From Bradyrhizobium sp. CB1717 (GTDB taxonomy: Bacteria > Pseudomonadota > Alphaproteobacteria > Rhizobiales > Xanthobacteraceae), in NCBI RefSeq assembly GCF_029714325.1, contig NZ_CP121666.1, positions 186,001-250,000 on the forward strand: a stretch of DNA of 64,000 bases, in the 5' to 3' direction. Numbering within the stretch: position 1 is the first letter of the stretch; each line of letters starts with the position of its first letter. The position numbers and the translations under genes are program-made. Positions 43,852 to 52,164 of the stretch are shown here, in pieces. The notes beneath the pieces are model-generated. The model had not been told where the DNA came from and did no database searches. It saw only the letters and a list, made by a program, of their open reading frames with translations.

Positions 43852-46329
43852 TCACATATGGCTGTCTTCTTCCTCGACCAGAATCTCGCGCTTTCCGGCG
43901 TGGTTGGCGGGACCGACGATGCCTTCCAGTTCCATCCGCTCCATCAGCGATGCGGCGCGGTTATAGCCGATTTGCAGGCGGCGCTGGATGTAGCTGGTCG
44001 AGGCCTTGCGGTCGCGTTTGACGATCGCAACCGCCTGCGCGAACAAATCGCCGCCGCCATCGGCGCCCATGCCGGTGGCGTCGAACACCGCGCCGTCCTC
44101 GTCCTCGGTCGGCTCTTCGGCCGTAACCGCTTCGAGGTATTCCGGCTGGCCCTGCGTCTTGAGGTGACGCACGACCTTCTCGACTTCCTCGTCGGAAGCG
44201 AACGGGCCGTGCACGCGGCTGATGCGGCCGCCGCCCGCCATGTAGAGCATGTCGCCCTGGCCGAGCAGTTGCTCGGCGCCCATCTCGCCGAGGATGGTGC
44301 GGCTGTCGATCTTGGACGTGACCTGGAAGGCGATGCGGGTCGGGAAGTTCGCCTTGATGGTACCGGTGATGACGTCCACCGACGGACGCTGCGTCGCCAG
44401 GATCACATGCAGGCCGGCGGCGCGCGCCATCTGCGCCAGGCGCTGCACCGCGCCTTCGATGTCCTTGCCGGCGACCATCATCAGGTCGGCCATTTCGTCG
44501 ACGATGATGACGATATAGGGCAACGGATCGAGCGAGAGCTTTTCTTCCTCGTAGATCGCCTTGCCGGTCTCCTTGTCGAAGCCGGTGTGCACTGTGCGCG
44601 TCGGCTCCTCGCCCTTGGCCTTCAATTCGAGCAGGCGCGTGTTGTAGCCGTCGATGTTGCGCACACCGAGCTTGGCCATGTTCTTGTAGCGCTCTTCCAT
44701 CTCGCGCACGGCCCATTTCAGCGCGACCACCGCCTTCTTGGGGTCGGTCACGACGGGCGTGAGCAGATGGGGGATGCCGTCATAGACGGAGAGTTCGAGC
44801 ATCTTCGGATCGACCATGATCAGGCGGCACTGATCGGGGCGCAGCCGGTAGACCAGGCTGAGGATCATGGTGTTGATGGCGACCGACTTGCCGGAGCCGG
44901 TGGTACCGGCGATCAGCATGTGCGGCGTGCGCGCGAGGTCGATGATGACGGGGTCGCCGCCGATGGTCTTGCCGAGGCAGAGCGGCAGTTTTGCAACCGT
45001 GTCGGTCGCTTCCTTCGCGATCAGCAGCTCGCGCAGATAGACCTTTTCGCGATGCGCGTTCGGCAGCTCGATGCCGATGGCGTTGCGGCCGGGCACGACG
45101 GCGACGCGCGCCGACAGTGCGCTCATCGAGCGCGCGATGTCGTCGGCAAGGCCGATCACGCGCGACGATTTGATGCCGGGCGCCGGCTCCAATTCGTACA
45201 GCGTGACCACGGGGCCCGGATTGGCCTTCACGATCTCGCCACGCACGCCGAAATCCTGCAGCACACCTTCGAGCGAGCGCGAATTGGCTTCCAGCTCGGC
45301 CTTGCTGAGCGGCTGGCGATCGCCGGCCTTGGGCGCGGCCAGCACGGAGACGGACGGAAGCTCGAACTTGTCGGATTTCTTGGAAGCGGCTTTCGGCGCG
45401 GCTTTCTTCTTCGGGGCGCGCGCGGCGGGCTCCTCCTCTTCCTCCTCCTCGTCTTCCGCTTCTTCCTCGTGCTCGTCCTCGTAATCCTCGTCCTCGGACT
45501 GCGGCGAGATCGACGGCGCGGCGCGGCCGCCGCCGAGATTCGGCTCCTGGCGGCTGAAGCTGACGGCCTTGGTCTTGGGTCCGCTCGAGACTAGCGAGCG
45601 ATAGGCCGCGCCAAGCAGCCAGATCAGCCTTGCCTTCGTGCTCATCACAGCATGGAACAGCCAGCCCAGCGACACCGAGCCGCGATCGCTCCCCTCGTCC
45701 TCGTCGAGCGGCTTGTCGTCATCCTCGATCTCGGCAAGCTCTTCGTCGTGCTCGCGTGCGCCGAGACCGCAGGCGATCAGGAAGGTCGCGGTCATCGCGG
45801 CGAACAGGATCGTGCCGAGGATCATGCGATAGATCGTGCCGGGCGGTCCGAAGATCACCGCGGGCGCGCGCACCAGGGCATCGCCGACCACGCCGCCGAG
45901 TCCGGTCGGCAGCGGCCAGGCGCCGCCATGCGGCCAGCAGCTGACGAAGCCGGCCGCGATGACCGTGCAGAGGACCCAGGAGCCGAGCCGCAGCGCCTCG
46001 CGGTCGAACGGGCGATGCGTCATCATGCGCCAGCCCCAGACCGCGACGGTCAGGACCAGCATGATCGCGCCGAGCCCGAGGATCTGCATCGCGAGGTCGG
46101 CGCCGATGGCGCCGGCATAGCCGAGGATGTTGCGGATCGGCCGCGAGGTCGCGTGGCTGAGGCTGGGATCCTGCACCGACCAGGTCATCAGCGCCGCCGA
46201 GGCGACGCCCGACAGCGCGATAAGGCCGAGGCCGGTGAGCTCGCGGATGCGCCGCGTCAGCCCCTCGCGGATCGAGGGCGGCAGATGGCCGACGAGTGGA
46301 ATGACACGTTCGATTGCCGACATGCTCAC
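43852..46329 (-). CDS. ftsK: DNA translocase FtsK
   Basis: 825 residues. Four N-terminal membrane helices lie within about residues 28-190. A highly acidic linker (runs of Glu around 270-300) precedes the motor domain with Walker [10 protein letters not shown] near residue 478 and [21 protein letters not shown]. The C-terminal winged-helix gamma domain (about 755-825) has [19 protein letters not shown], which recognises polarity sequences. FtsK pumps chromosome ends through the septum and aids dimer resolution. The start is a GTG at 46329 or the ATG two codons later. Confidence 0.96.
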   Translation of the reverse strand: MSMSAIERVIPLVGHLPPSIREGLTRRIRELTGLGLIALSGVASAALMTWSVQDPSLSHATSRPIRNILGYAGAIGADLAMQILGLGAIMLVLTVAVWGWRMMTHRPFDREALRLGSWVLCTVIAAGFVSCWPHGGAWPLPTGLGGVVGDALVRAPAVIFGPPGTIYRMILGTILFAAMTATFLIACGLGAREHDEELAEIEDDDKPLDEDEGSDRGSVSLGWLFHAVMSTKARLIWLLGAAYRSLVSSGPKTKAVSFSRQEPNLGGGRAAPSISPQSEDEDYEDEHEEEAEDEEEEEEEPAARAPKKKAAPKAASKKSDKFELPSVSVLAAPKAGDRQPLSKAELEANSRSLEGVLQDFGVRGEIVKANPGPVVTLYELEPAPGIKSSRVIGLADDIARSMSALSARVAVVPGRNAIGIELPNAHREKVYLRELLIAKEATDTVAKLPLCLGKTIGGDPVIIDLARTPHMLIAGTTGSGKSVAINTMILSLVYRLRPDQCRLIMVDPKMLELSVYDGIPHLLTPVVTDPKKAVVALKWAVREMEERYKNMAKLGVRNIDGYNTRLLELKAKGEEPTRTVHTGFDKETGKAIYEEEKLSLDPLPYIVIIVDEMADLMMVAGKDIEGAVQRLAQMARAAGLHVILATQRPSVDVITGTIKANFPTRIAFQVTSKIDSRTILGEMGAEQLLGQGDMLYMAGGGRISRVHGPFASDEEVEKVVRHLKTQGQPEYLEAVTAEEPTEDEDGAVFDATGMGADGGGDLFAQAVAIVKRDRKASTSYIQRRLQIGYNRAASLMERMELEGIVGPANHAGKREILVEEEDSHM

Positions 46330-46338
46330 GGGCCCCGC

Positions 46339-47553
46339 CTAACCCAGAGTCTCGACCAGACGGTGCAGCGCCTGCGCCGTCGTTTCGCCATCCTGCACCA
46401 GCGCGAGGCGGATGTAGCCTGCGCCGGGATTGAATCCGTCAGGCTGCTGTCGCGCCAGAAAGCTGCCGGGCACCACGCGCACGCCGGCTTCCTTGAACAG
46501 CTTCAGCGTCACCGACACATCGTCGCCGATCTCGGAGGTGTTGAGCCAGACGCAAAAGCCGCCATCGGGCCGGCGGTAGCCGTAGCGATTGCCGATGATC
46601 TGGTCGGCGAGATCGAACTTGATCCGGTACAGCCTGCGGTTCTCCTCGACATGCGCCTCGTCGCCATAGGCGACGGTCGCGACATGCTGGAGCGGCACCG
46701 GCACCTGGGGCGCCGCGATGTTGCGCAGCTCGAGGAACATGCCGATGAGCCTCTTGTCGCCGGCGGCGAAGCCGACGCGCAGGCCCGGCAGGTTGGAGCG
46801 CTTCGACAGCGACTGGAACGCGACCACGCGGGTGAAATCGGGGCCGGCGCATTCCAGCGCGCTGCCCGGGGCCTCGCGGGTGTAGATCTCCGAATAGCAC
46901 TCGTCGCTGAGGATCACGAAGCCGTAGCGATCGGCGAGCTGCTTCAAGCGCTTGAAATAGTCGGGCTTGGCGACCGAGCCCTGCGGATTGGCGGGCGAGG
47001 CCAGATAGAACGCCACCGTGCGCGCCAGCGTCGCCTCGTCGATCGCGTCGAGATCGGGCAGGAAGCCGTTCTCGACTGTGGTCGGCAGATGGACCGGCTC
47101 GCAGGCGGCCGCGAGGGCGCCGGCGCCATAGACCGGATAGAACGGGTTCGGCATCAGGATCGCGGGCTTGCCCGGACGCGGGCCGACATAGCGGGCGGCT
47201 GCGATCGCGGCGAGGAACAGCCCCTCGCGACTGCCATTGAGGACGAGAATCTCGCTCTTGGGGTCGAGCTGCCGTGGCAGCTTGAAGCGCGACGACAACC
47301 AGGCGCTCGCAGAGTTCCGGAACGGCTCGGTGCCCTGGTTCATCGGGTAGCGGCCGAAATCGGCGATGTGCTTGGCCAGGACCGGGCCGACGAAGTCTGG
47401 CACGGGATGCTGGGGCTCGCCGACCGCGAGCGAAATCAAGGGCTTGCCGGGCTGATGCGGGGCCAAAAGCTCGTTCAGCCGGACGAAGGGCGAGCGTGCG
47501 GAATCGGAGCCATTACCGCCCTGCGGCGCACGGGATGAAGCGGTCAGAGCCAT
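46339..47553 (-). CDS. class I/II aminotransferase (DapC-like)
   Basis: 404 residues, a fold-type I PLP enzyme. The PLP lysine is Lys251 in FQSLSKRSNLPGLRVGF. YPVYGAGALAA, SPANPQGSVAK and the SDECYSEIYT aspartate-tyrosine block are also present, and the terminal Arg lies in GYIRLALV. The sequence resembles N-succinyldiaminopimelate aminotransferases, a lysine and peptidoglycan step, but other substrates are possible. It lies 9 bp upstream of ftsK on the same strand, and the two are probably cotranscribed. Confidence 0.85.
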   Translation of the reverse strand: MALTASSRAPQGGNGSDSARSPFVRLNELLAPHQPGKPLISLAVGEPQHPVPDFVGPVLAKHIADFGRYPMNQGTEPFRNSASAWLSSRFKLPRQLDPKSEILVLNGSREGLFLAAIAAARYVGPRPGKPAILMPNPFYPVYGAGALAAACEPVHLPTTVENGFLPDLDAIDEATLARTVAFYLASPANPQGSVAKPDYFKRLKQLADRYGFVILSDECYSEIYTREAPGSALECAGPDFTRVVAFQSLSKRSNLPGLRVGFAAGDKRLIGMFLELRNIAAPQVPVPLQHVATVAYGDEAHVEENRRLYRIKFDLADQIIGNRYGYRRPDGGFCVWLNTSEIGDDVSVTLKLFKEAGVRVVPGSFLARQQPDGFNPGAGYIRLALVQDGETTAQALHRLVETLG

Positions 47554-47875
47554 TCGTTGGGCGCCAGTACTCTTGGAACGGCCGGTCGCACCAAGGCGCC
47601 GGCGGGAAGCGGTTCAGTTCACCATAGATAGGGCGAGGTTAAGACGCGATTAACCATCGGCCGCCGCTCCCGTCCAGAGCGGGAAAAATGGGGCCGGATA
47701 ACAACGGGATGCATGGCGGGGTCGTCACCTCTCCCGCTTGCGTGAAAGGTCGACGCGAAGCGTCGGGTGAGGGTTCTCTCCTCTTGGGGGTTCTCGCCCG
47801 CGCAGATACCCCCACCCCAGCCCTCCCCCGCAAGCGGGAGAGGGAGCGCACCGTCACCCTGGCTCGATTCAAACT
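47554..47875. other. 322-bp intergenic region upstream of the aminotransferase gene
   Basis: No convincing gene. The left part (47554-47725) should hold the promoter for the leftward aminotransferase-ftsK unit. The right part is a family E repeat that ends 29 bp before the stop of the GFA-family gene. Confidence 0.6.
47726..47846. repeat. palindromic repeat family E, copy 2
   Basis: Bounded by CACCTCTCCCGCTTGCG and CCCGCAAGCGGGAGAGGGAG, with inner CGACGCGAAGCGTCGGG. It is shorter than the copy at 10678-10852 because the centre differs. Confidence 0.85.
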
Positions 47876-48280
47876 TCAGTGCCCCGGCAGCTTCTCGAAT
47901 GTCTTCATGCCCGCGGGGATCGCGTGGAACTCCTGCATGTCGCAGGTGTAGATCGCCATCTGCGGCTTGAATTTTTCCGGTTCGTCCAGCGTGCCGACCT
48001 TCAGGATCGCGGCGGGCAGGCCCGGAACCTTGGTCACCAGATGCGTGCCGCATTCGGCGCAGAACTCGCGCGTCACGGCGCGTTCGAGGTCCTTGCGCGT
48101 GAATTGCTTCGGCTGTCCGGTGACGTAGCTGAAGCCGGCCGCCGGCATCGCGATGAAGGTGTTGGGCGCACCGCCCGAGATGTACTGGCACTCGCGGCAA
48201 TGACACTGCGCCTGCATCATCGGGTCGCCCTCGGCTTGATAGCGCACTTCGCCGCAATAGCATCCGCCTTCCAAACGCAT
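47876..48280 (-). CDS. GFA family protein (glutathione-dependent formaldehyde-activating-like)
   Basis: 134 residues from the ATG at 48280, where MRLEGGCYCGEVRY, the typical GFA start, begins. The zinc-binding cysteines occur in GGCYCG, QCHCRECQY and EFCAECGTHL. Family founders add glutathione to formaldehyde, but most homologues have no proven activity and many may be simple zinc-binding proteins. It stands alone between a repeat and the amtB terminator, with no formaldehyde-oxidation genes nearby. Confidence 0.88.
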   Translation of the reverse strand: MRLEGGCYCGEVRYQAEGDPMMQAQCHCRECQYISGGAPNTFIAMPAAGFSYVTGQPKQFTRKDLERAVTREFCAECGTHLVTKVPGLPAAILKVGTLDEPEKFKPQMAIYTCDMQEFHAIPAGMKTFEKLPGH

Positions 48281-48380
48281 GACGACCTCCCGATTGTTTT
48301 TCGTTGTGGTCGGTATTTCTGCGCCGGCAATCTGGAATGGCAATCTTTTTCTTCGGCACCTGGTCAAAAAGAAAATCTAC

Positions 48381-48415
48381 AAAAAGAAAGGGGCTCCAAC
48401 TTGCGCTGGAGCCCC
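48381..48415 (-). terminator. intrinsic terminator after amtB (48.5 kb)
   Basis: Read on the minus strand, perfect 9-bp arms GGGGCTCCA and TGGAGCCCC (48407-48415 and 48390-48398) around an 8-base loop are followed by TTTCTTTTTG. It lies 84 bp after the amtB stop, in line with the glnK-amtB transcript. Confidence 0.88.
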
Positions 48416-48499
48416 TCAACGGTCGGGGCATTGCCGGGTATGTGCCCAAACCGTAGTTGTGGACGCGGTCCCCGAGGAGACCGCGCCCAGGAGGAGAGG

Positions 48500-49948
48500 T
48501 TACATGTTGTAGGCGCGCTCGGTGTGCTCGGTGATGTCGAGGCCTTCACGCTCGCTCTCGACATTGGCGCGGAGGCCAACGATCACATCGACGACCTTGT
48601 AGAGGATCGCCGAACCGACGCCCGACCACACCAGCGTGGTGCCGACGGCCTTGAGCTGGGAGATCATCTGCGCCGCGAAGTCGTAGTCGGCAACCTTCGG
48701 CGGGATCGCGGTGTAGTCGATGATGCCGGCGCCGCCGAGGGCGGGGTTGACGAGAATGCCGGTGCCGATGGCGCCGACGATGCCGCCGATGCAGTGCACG
48801 CCGAACACATCGAGGCTGTCATCGTAGCCGATCGCGTTCTTCACGACGGTGCAGAAGAACAGGCAGACCACACCGACCACGAGGCCGAGGACGATCGCAC
48901 CCATGACACCGGAGAAGCCGGCGGCAGGCGTGACGGCCACGAGACCCGCGACAGCGCCGGAGATGACGCCGAGCACCGACGGATGACCCTTCACGATCCA
49001 CTCCGCGAACATCCACGACAGCGCGGCGGCTGCGGTGGCGACGAAGGAGTTGGTCATGGCGAGGGCAGCGCCGCCATTGGCCTCGAGGTTGGAGCCGGCG
49101 TTGAAGCCGAACCAGCCGACCCAGAGCAGCGAGGCGCCGATCATCGACATGGTCAGCGAGTGCGGGGCCATCAGCTCCTTGCCGTAACCGACGCGCTTGC
49201 CGATCAGGAGGGCGCCGACGAGACCTGCGATGCCGGCGTTGATGTGCACCACGGTGCCGCCTGCGAAGTCGATCGCGCCCGCCTTGAAGATCCAGCCGGC
49301 GTCGGCGTTGATCTCGTCGAGCTTGGCCTGCGCCGCGGTCTTGGCCGCCGCATCACCCGCCGCAGCCAGAGCCTTGGCAGCGTCCTGGATCGCGTCCGGG
49401 CCCGGCCAGTACCAGACCATGTGCGCGATCGGGAAGTAGATCAGCGTGACCCAGAGCGGGATGAAGAGAGCGATCGCCGAGAACTTCATGCGCTCGGCGA
49501 AGGCGCCGACGATGAGGGCGGGCGTGATCGCCGCGAAGGTCATCTGGAAGCACATGTAGATGAGCTCCGAGATGTTGGCGTCGACCGAGAAGGTCGCGGC
49601 CTTCGAGTCGGTGGTGACGCCCATCATGAAGGCCTTGGAGAAGCCGCCGATGAAGTCGGAACCGCCGGTGAAGGCGAGGCTGTAGCCGTACACGGCCCAG
49701 ATCACGGTGACGACGCAGACGGTGTAGAACACCTGCATCAGAACGGAGAGCATGTTCTTGGAGCGGACGAGGCCGCCATAGAACAGCGCGAGGCCGGGGA
49801 TCGTCATCAACAGCACGAGCACTGTCGATGTCAGCATCCAGGCGTTGTCTCCCTTGTTGACCGTTGGCTCGGCGTAGGCTGCGGTCGCAGCGAACAGGCC
49901 GACTGCGAGAGCCGCCAATCCCGCGCCATAGGGACGCTTGAACGTCAT
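48500..49948 (-). CDS. amtB: ammonium transporter, first copy
   Basis: 482 residues from the ATG at 49948 (GGAGT at good spacing). An N-terminal signal-like segment (GLAALAVGLFAATAAYA) is followed by eleven membrane helices starting MLTSTVLVLLMTIPGLALFYGGLVR. The twin histidines of the conduction pore lie in VVHINAGIAG and VFGVHCIGGIVGA. An insertion of about 35 residues rich in Ala/Asp (KALAAAGDAAAKTAAQ) precedes the first of these. It imports ammonium and is blocked by GlnK in studied bacteria. glnK lies 37 bp upstream. Confidence 0.96.
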   Translation of the reverse strand: MTFKRPYGAGLAALAVGLFAATAAYAEPTVNKGDNAWMLTSTVLVLLMTIPGLALFYGGLVRSKNMLSVLMQVFYTVCVVTVIWAVYGYSLAFTGGSDFIGGFSKAFMMGVTTDSKAATFSVDANISELIYMCFQMTFAAITPALIVGAFAERMKFSAIALFIPLWVTLIYFPIAHMVWYWPGPDAIQDAAKALAAAGDAAAKTAAQAKLDEINADAGWIFKAGAIDFAGGTVVHINAGIAGLVGALLIGKRVGYGKELMAPHSLTMSMIGASLLWVGWFGFNAGSNLEANGGAALAMTNSFVATAAAALSWMFAEWIVKGHPSVLGVISGAVAGLVAVTPAAGFSGVMGAIVLGLVVGVVCLFFCTVVKNAIGYDDSLDVFGVHCIGGIVGAIGTGILVNPALGGAGIIDYTAIPPKVADYDFAAQMISQLKAVGTTLVWSGVGSAILYKVVDVIVGLRANVESEREGLDITEHTERAYNM

Positions 49949-49985
49949 ATTATTTACTCCTGATTGGATAAGGTTGATCGCGAAA

Positions 49986-50324
49986 TCAAAGGGCCGCGGC
50001 ATCGGCCTCGCCGGTGCGGATGCGAACCGCATGGTCGAGATTGATGACGAAGATCTTGCCGTCGCCGATCTGTCCGGTTTTCGCAGCGGACGTGATGGCG
50101 TCGATGGTCTTGTCGACCTGGTCGGAGGCGACAGCGACCTCGATCTTGATCTTGGGCAGGAAGCTCACGGCATATTCGGCGCCGCGATAGATTTCCGTAT
50201 GGCCCTTCTGGCGGCCATACCCCTTGACTTCCGTCACCGTGAGACCGTGAACGCCGATGGCGGTCAGGGCGTCACGGACTTCTTCCAGCTTGAATGGCTT
50301 GATAATCGCCATAACAATTTTCAT
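49986..50324 (-). CDS. glnK: nitrogen regulatory protein P-II, first copy
   Basis: 112 residues from the ATG at 50324, where [20 protein letters not shown] begins. The T-loop carries the uridylylation residue Tyr51 in [11 protein letters not shown]. The B and C loops ([10 protein letters not shown] and the C-terminal RIRTGEADAAAL) are typical. It senses 2-oxoglutarate, ATP and glutamine status and controls AmtB and other targets. It is the promoter-proximal gene of a glnK-amtB unit; a second such unit lies at 52.2-53.9 kb. Confidence 0.96.
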   Translation of the reverse strand: MKIVMAIIKPFKLEEVRDALTAIGVHGLTVTEVKGYGRQKGHTEIYRGAEYAVSFLPKIKIEVAVASDQVDKTIDAITSAAKTGQIGDGKIFVINLDHAVRIRTGEADAAAL

Positions 50325-50717
50325 GGGTCCTATCCCCGCTTGGGCCCGGTCCGGACGTGGCCGGGCGTTTCTCGACTGGTTCGCCACGAGGGAGAAGTTT
50401 CACTACGCGGGCACAGCCGGACCCCTAGAATCAAATGCCGTGCCAGATCTGGCGGGTTGCCTAACGGACTATGAAAACGGGTGTTTTCGTGCCTGGCGCG
50501 TATTGCGGTGCAGTGCGCTATTACGTCGCGCTCAAAACGTGGTCATATCTGATCAAAAAGCAGGCATGACAGGCTGCCGACACAATTGCTGCTCACGCGT
50601 CGGGCAGCAAGAAGGTATTTAATTACAGAAGAGGCCTGATAAGGGGGCCCACCGCCCCGCGAAATATCGAATCGGCCCTCGGCGTGCTCACGGGATGCGC
50701 GCAACCGGCCTGGACCG
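50325..50717. other. 393-bp intergenic region upstream of glnK
   Basis: Both flanking genes (glnK, clpP) point left, so this gap holds the glnK-amtB control region and the clpP 3' end. A sigma-54-like element is at 50430-50445. No gene or repeat family was recognised in the remaining sequence. Confidence 0.6.
50430..50445 (-). promoter_or_regulatory. possible sigma-54 (-24/-12) promoter for glnK-amtB
   Basis: On the minus strand the sequence reads TGGCACGGCATTTGAT. It matches the consensus TGGCACG-N4-TTGC except for the final C (TTGA). It lies about 105 bp upstream of the glnK start, and glnK-amtB genes are commonly under NtrC and sigma-54 control. Confidence 0.45.
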
Positions 50718-51320
50718 TCAGGCGGCCTCGCGCTGCGCAAAGACCCGGTCAATCAATCCCCATTCGACCCCTTGCTGCGCGGTCATGAAGTGGTCGCGGT
50801 CCAGGGTGCGTTCCACCTCCGCCTCGGTGCGCCCGCAATGCTGCGCATAGAGCCGGATGATGCGCCGCTTGGTCTCCTGCATTTCGTTGGCATGGATCAG
50901 GATGTCGGACGCCTGGCCCTGGAAGCCGCCGAGCGGCTGATGCACGTGAAGGCTCGCATTGGGCAGCGCGGCGCGGTGACCTGGCTCGCCGGCCATCAGC
51001 AGGAACGAGCCCATCGAGCGCGCGGTGCCCATGCACAGCGTATGAACCGGCGCCTTGATGAACTGCATGGTGTCGTACATGGCGAGACCGGAGGTGACCA
51101 CGCCGCCATAGGAGTTGATGTAGAGATTGATCGGTCTGTTCGGATTCTCCGCTTCCAGGAACAACAATTGCGCGCAGACGAGGCCCGACATCGCATCATT
51201 GACCTCGCCGTTGAGGAAGATGATGCGCTCGCGCAGGAGCCGCGAATAGATGTCGAAGGATCGCTCGCCGCGGGCGGATTGTTCGACAACCATAGGGACG
51301 AGCTGAAGCATGTCGCGCAT
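50718..51320 (-). CDS. ClpP-like protease subunit (paralogue not linked to clpX)
   Basis: 200 residues, a ClpP-type serine peptidase. The triad is complete: Ser102 in GTARSMGSF, His127 in LHVHQPLGG, and Asp176 in TLDRDHFMT. The usual Gly-Gln-Ala-Ala around the serine is changed to GTARSMGS. Other ClpP blocks ([19 protein letters not shown]) are intact. In alphaproteobacteria the main clpP is next to clpX; here neither clpX nor tig is adjacent, so this is probably a secondary ClpP. Partner ATPase and substrates unknown. Confidence 0.9.
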   Translation of the reverse strand: MRDMLQLVPMVVEQSARGERSFDIYSRLLRERIIFLNGEVNDAMSGLVCAQLLFLEAENPNRPINLYINSYGGVVTSGLAMYDTMQFIKAPVHTLCMGTARSMGSFLLMAGEPGHRAALPNASLHVHQPLGGFQGQASDILIHANEMQETKRRIIRLYAQHCGRTEAEVERTLDRDHFMTAQQGVEWGLIDRVFAQREAA

Positions 51321-51370
51321 TGGCGACCTCCATGTTTGCAGGTGATGAAGTCTGTTTGGTGCTCTTACTT

Positions 51371-51439
51371 GAGCATGATCTTCTCGGAAAACCGCTTCAC
51401 ACTTTGCGCTGCGCGGCCCTTCGGGTCCGGATCATGCTC
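51371..51439. repeat. palindromic repeat family H (GAGCATGATC)
   Basis: Arms GAGCATGATC (51371-51380) and GATCATGCTC (51430-51439), with GGAAAACCGCTTC and the CGGGTCCGG word between. This resembles an intergenic palindrome seen widely in Rhizobiales. It begins at the stop codon of the SRPBCC gene. Confidence 0.85.
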
Positions 51440-51795
51440 TAGGCCGCCGCGCGCATCATGCAGCGATTGCTGTTGGCCGGCTGCGGCAGTTTCGCGAGGT
51501 CGTCGCAGGCTTGCTGGATGATGCGAAAGCGCGTGCCGCCGTCCTCGTTCGGCTCGATCCGGAAGATCACGTGGCTTTCGCGAAACGGCGGTTCGGAATC
51601 GCGAAGCCGGTAGCGCACCTCTTCGCCCGCGATCGACGATTCCGGCTCGGTCCCGGCAAGGTCGCAATCCGGTAGCCAGCGTTCGCGCAGCGCCGGAATG
51701 GTGACGGCGCGCCAGACCTTTGCCGGCGGCGCGTCGAATTCATATTCGAGCACCAGTTCTGCGTCGGAGGGATCAGGTTTCGCTGCGTCGCTCAT
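51439..51795 (-). CDS. SRPBCC/AHSA1 family protein
   Basis: 118 residues. Segments LEYEFDAPPAKVWRAVTIPALRERWLPD and FRIEPNEDGGTRFRI are typical of the START-like AHSA1 fold, which binds hydrophobic ligands in a deep cavity. The gene directly follows an ArsR-type regulator (12-bp gap); such ArsR-SRPBCC pairs are common, and in some the two proteins interact or are co-regulated. The C-terminus (RCMMRAAA) ends exactly at a family H repeat, so the last residues may have been set by the insertion. Confidence 0.85.
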   Translation of the reverse strand: MSDAAKPDPSDAELVLEYEFDAPPAKVWRAVTIPALRERWLPDCDLAGTEPESSIAGEEVRYRLRDSEPPFRESHVIFRIEPNEDGGTRFRIIQQACDDLAKLPQPANSNRCMMRAAA

Positions 51796-51807
51796 TGATC
51801 CAGATCC

Positions 51808-52122
51808 TTATTGATCCATGTCCTTGAGGAGATCGGAGAGTGCTTCCATGCGCTTCGGCCAATAGGCGCGGTAACGCGCAAGCCATGCCCCGATGGCCAC
51901 GATTCCGTCCGGGTCGACTTCGTAATTCACAAAGCGGCCCTGCCGCTGTTCGCGCACGAGGCCTGCCGCGCGCAGCACCGAAAGATGCTGCGACATCGCC
52001 GGCTGGCTGATCTCCAAACCGTCGCGCAAAGCGCTGGCATTCAGGCTTCCGCCCGCGAGCTTTTCAAAGACCTTTCGGCGCGTCGGGTCGGCCAGTGCCT
52101 TGAAGATGTTGGCTTCGATCAT
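51808..52122 (-). CDS. ArsR-family transcriptional regulator
   Basis: 104 residues, a winged helix. It starts MIEANIFKALADPTRRKVFEKLA, typical of the family, and has the recognition region SALRDGLEISQPAMSQHLSVLRAAGLVREQRQGRFVNYEV. The metal-binding CxC of ArsR/SmtB is absent, as in the SRPBCC-linked subgroup, so the signal is not obviously a metal. A perfect 9-bp inverted repeat lies 4 bases before its start codon and is probably its own operator. SRPBCC gene downstream. Confidence 0.9.
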   Translation of the reverse strand: MIEANIFKALADPTRRKVFEKLAGGSLNASALRDGLEISQPAMSQHLSVLRAAGLVREQRQGRFVNYEVDPDGIVAIGAWLARYRAYWPKRMEALSDLLKDMDQ

Positions 52123-52126
52123 GCCG

Positions 52127-52150
52127 ACACATAAGCATTTACTTATGTGT
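52127..52150. promoter_or_regulatory. operator-like inverted repeat before arsR-type gene
   Basis: Perfect 9-bp arms ACACATAAG (52127-52135) and CTTATGTGT (52142-52150) separated by CATTTA. It ends 4 bp upstream of the regulator's ATG and shows the AT-rich form of ArsR operators. It occupies the position of a ribosome-binding site, so a bound repressor would block transcription right at the gene start. Confidence 0.75.
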
Positions 52151-52164
52151 TGCGCAAGCCTCGA

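Noticed and set aside
45652..49963. Very long plus-strand open frames opposite ftsK, the aminotransferase and amtB
   Set aside because: Shadows of well-supported minus-strand genes; repetitive Asp/Arg/His composition is typical of reverse-frame translation in GC-rich DNA.
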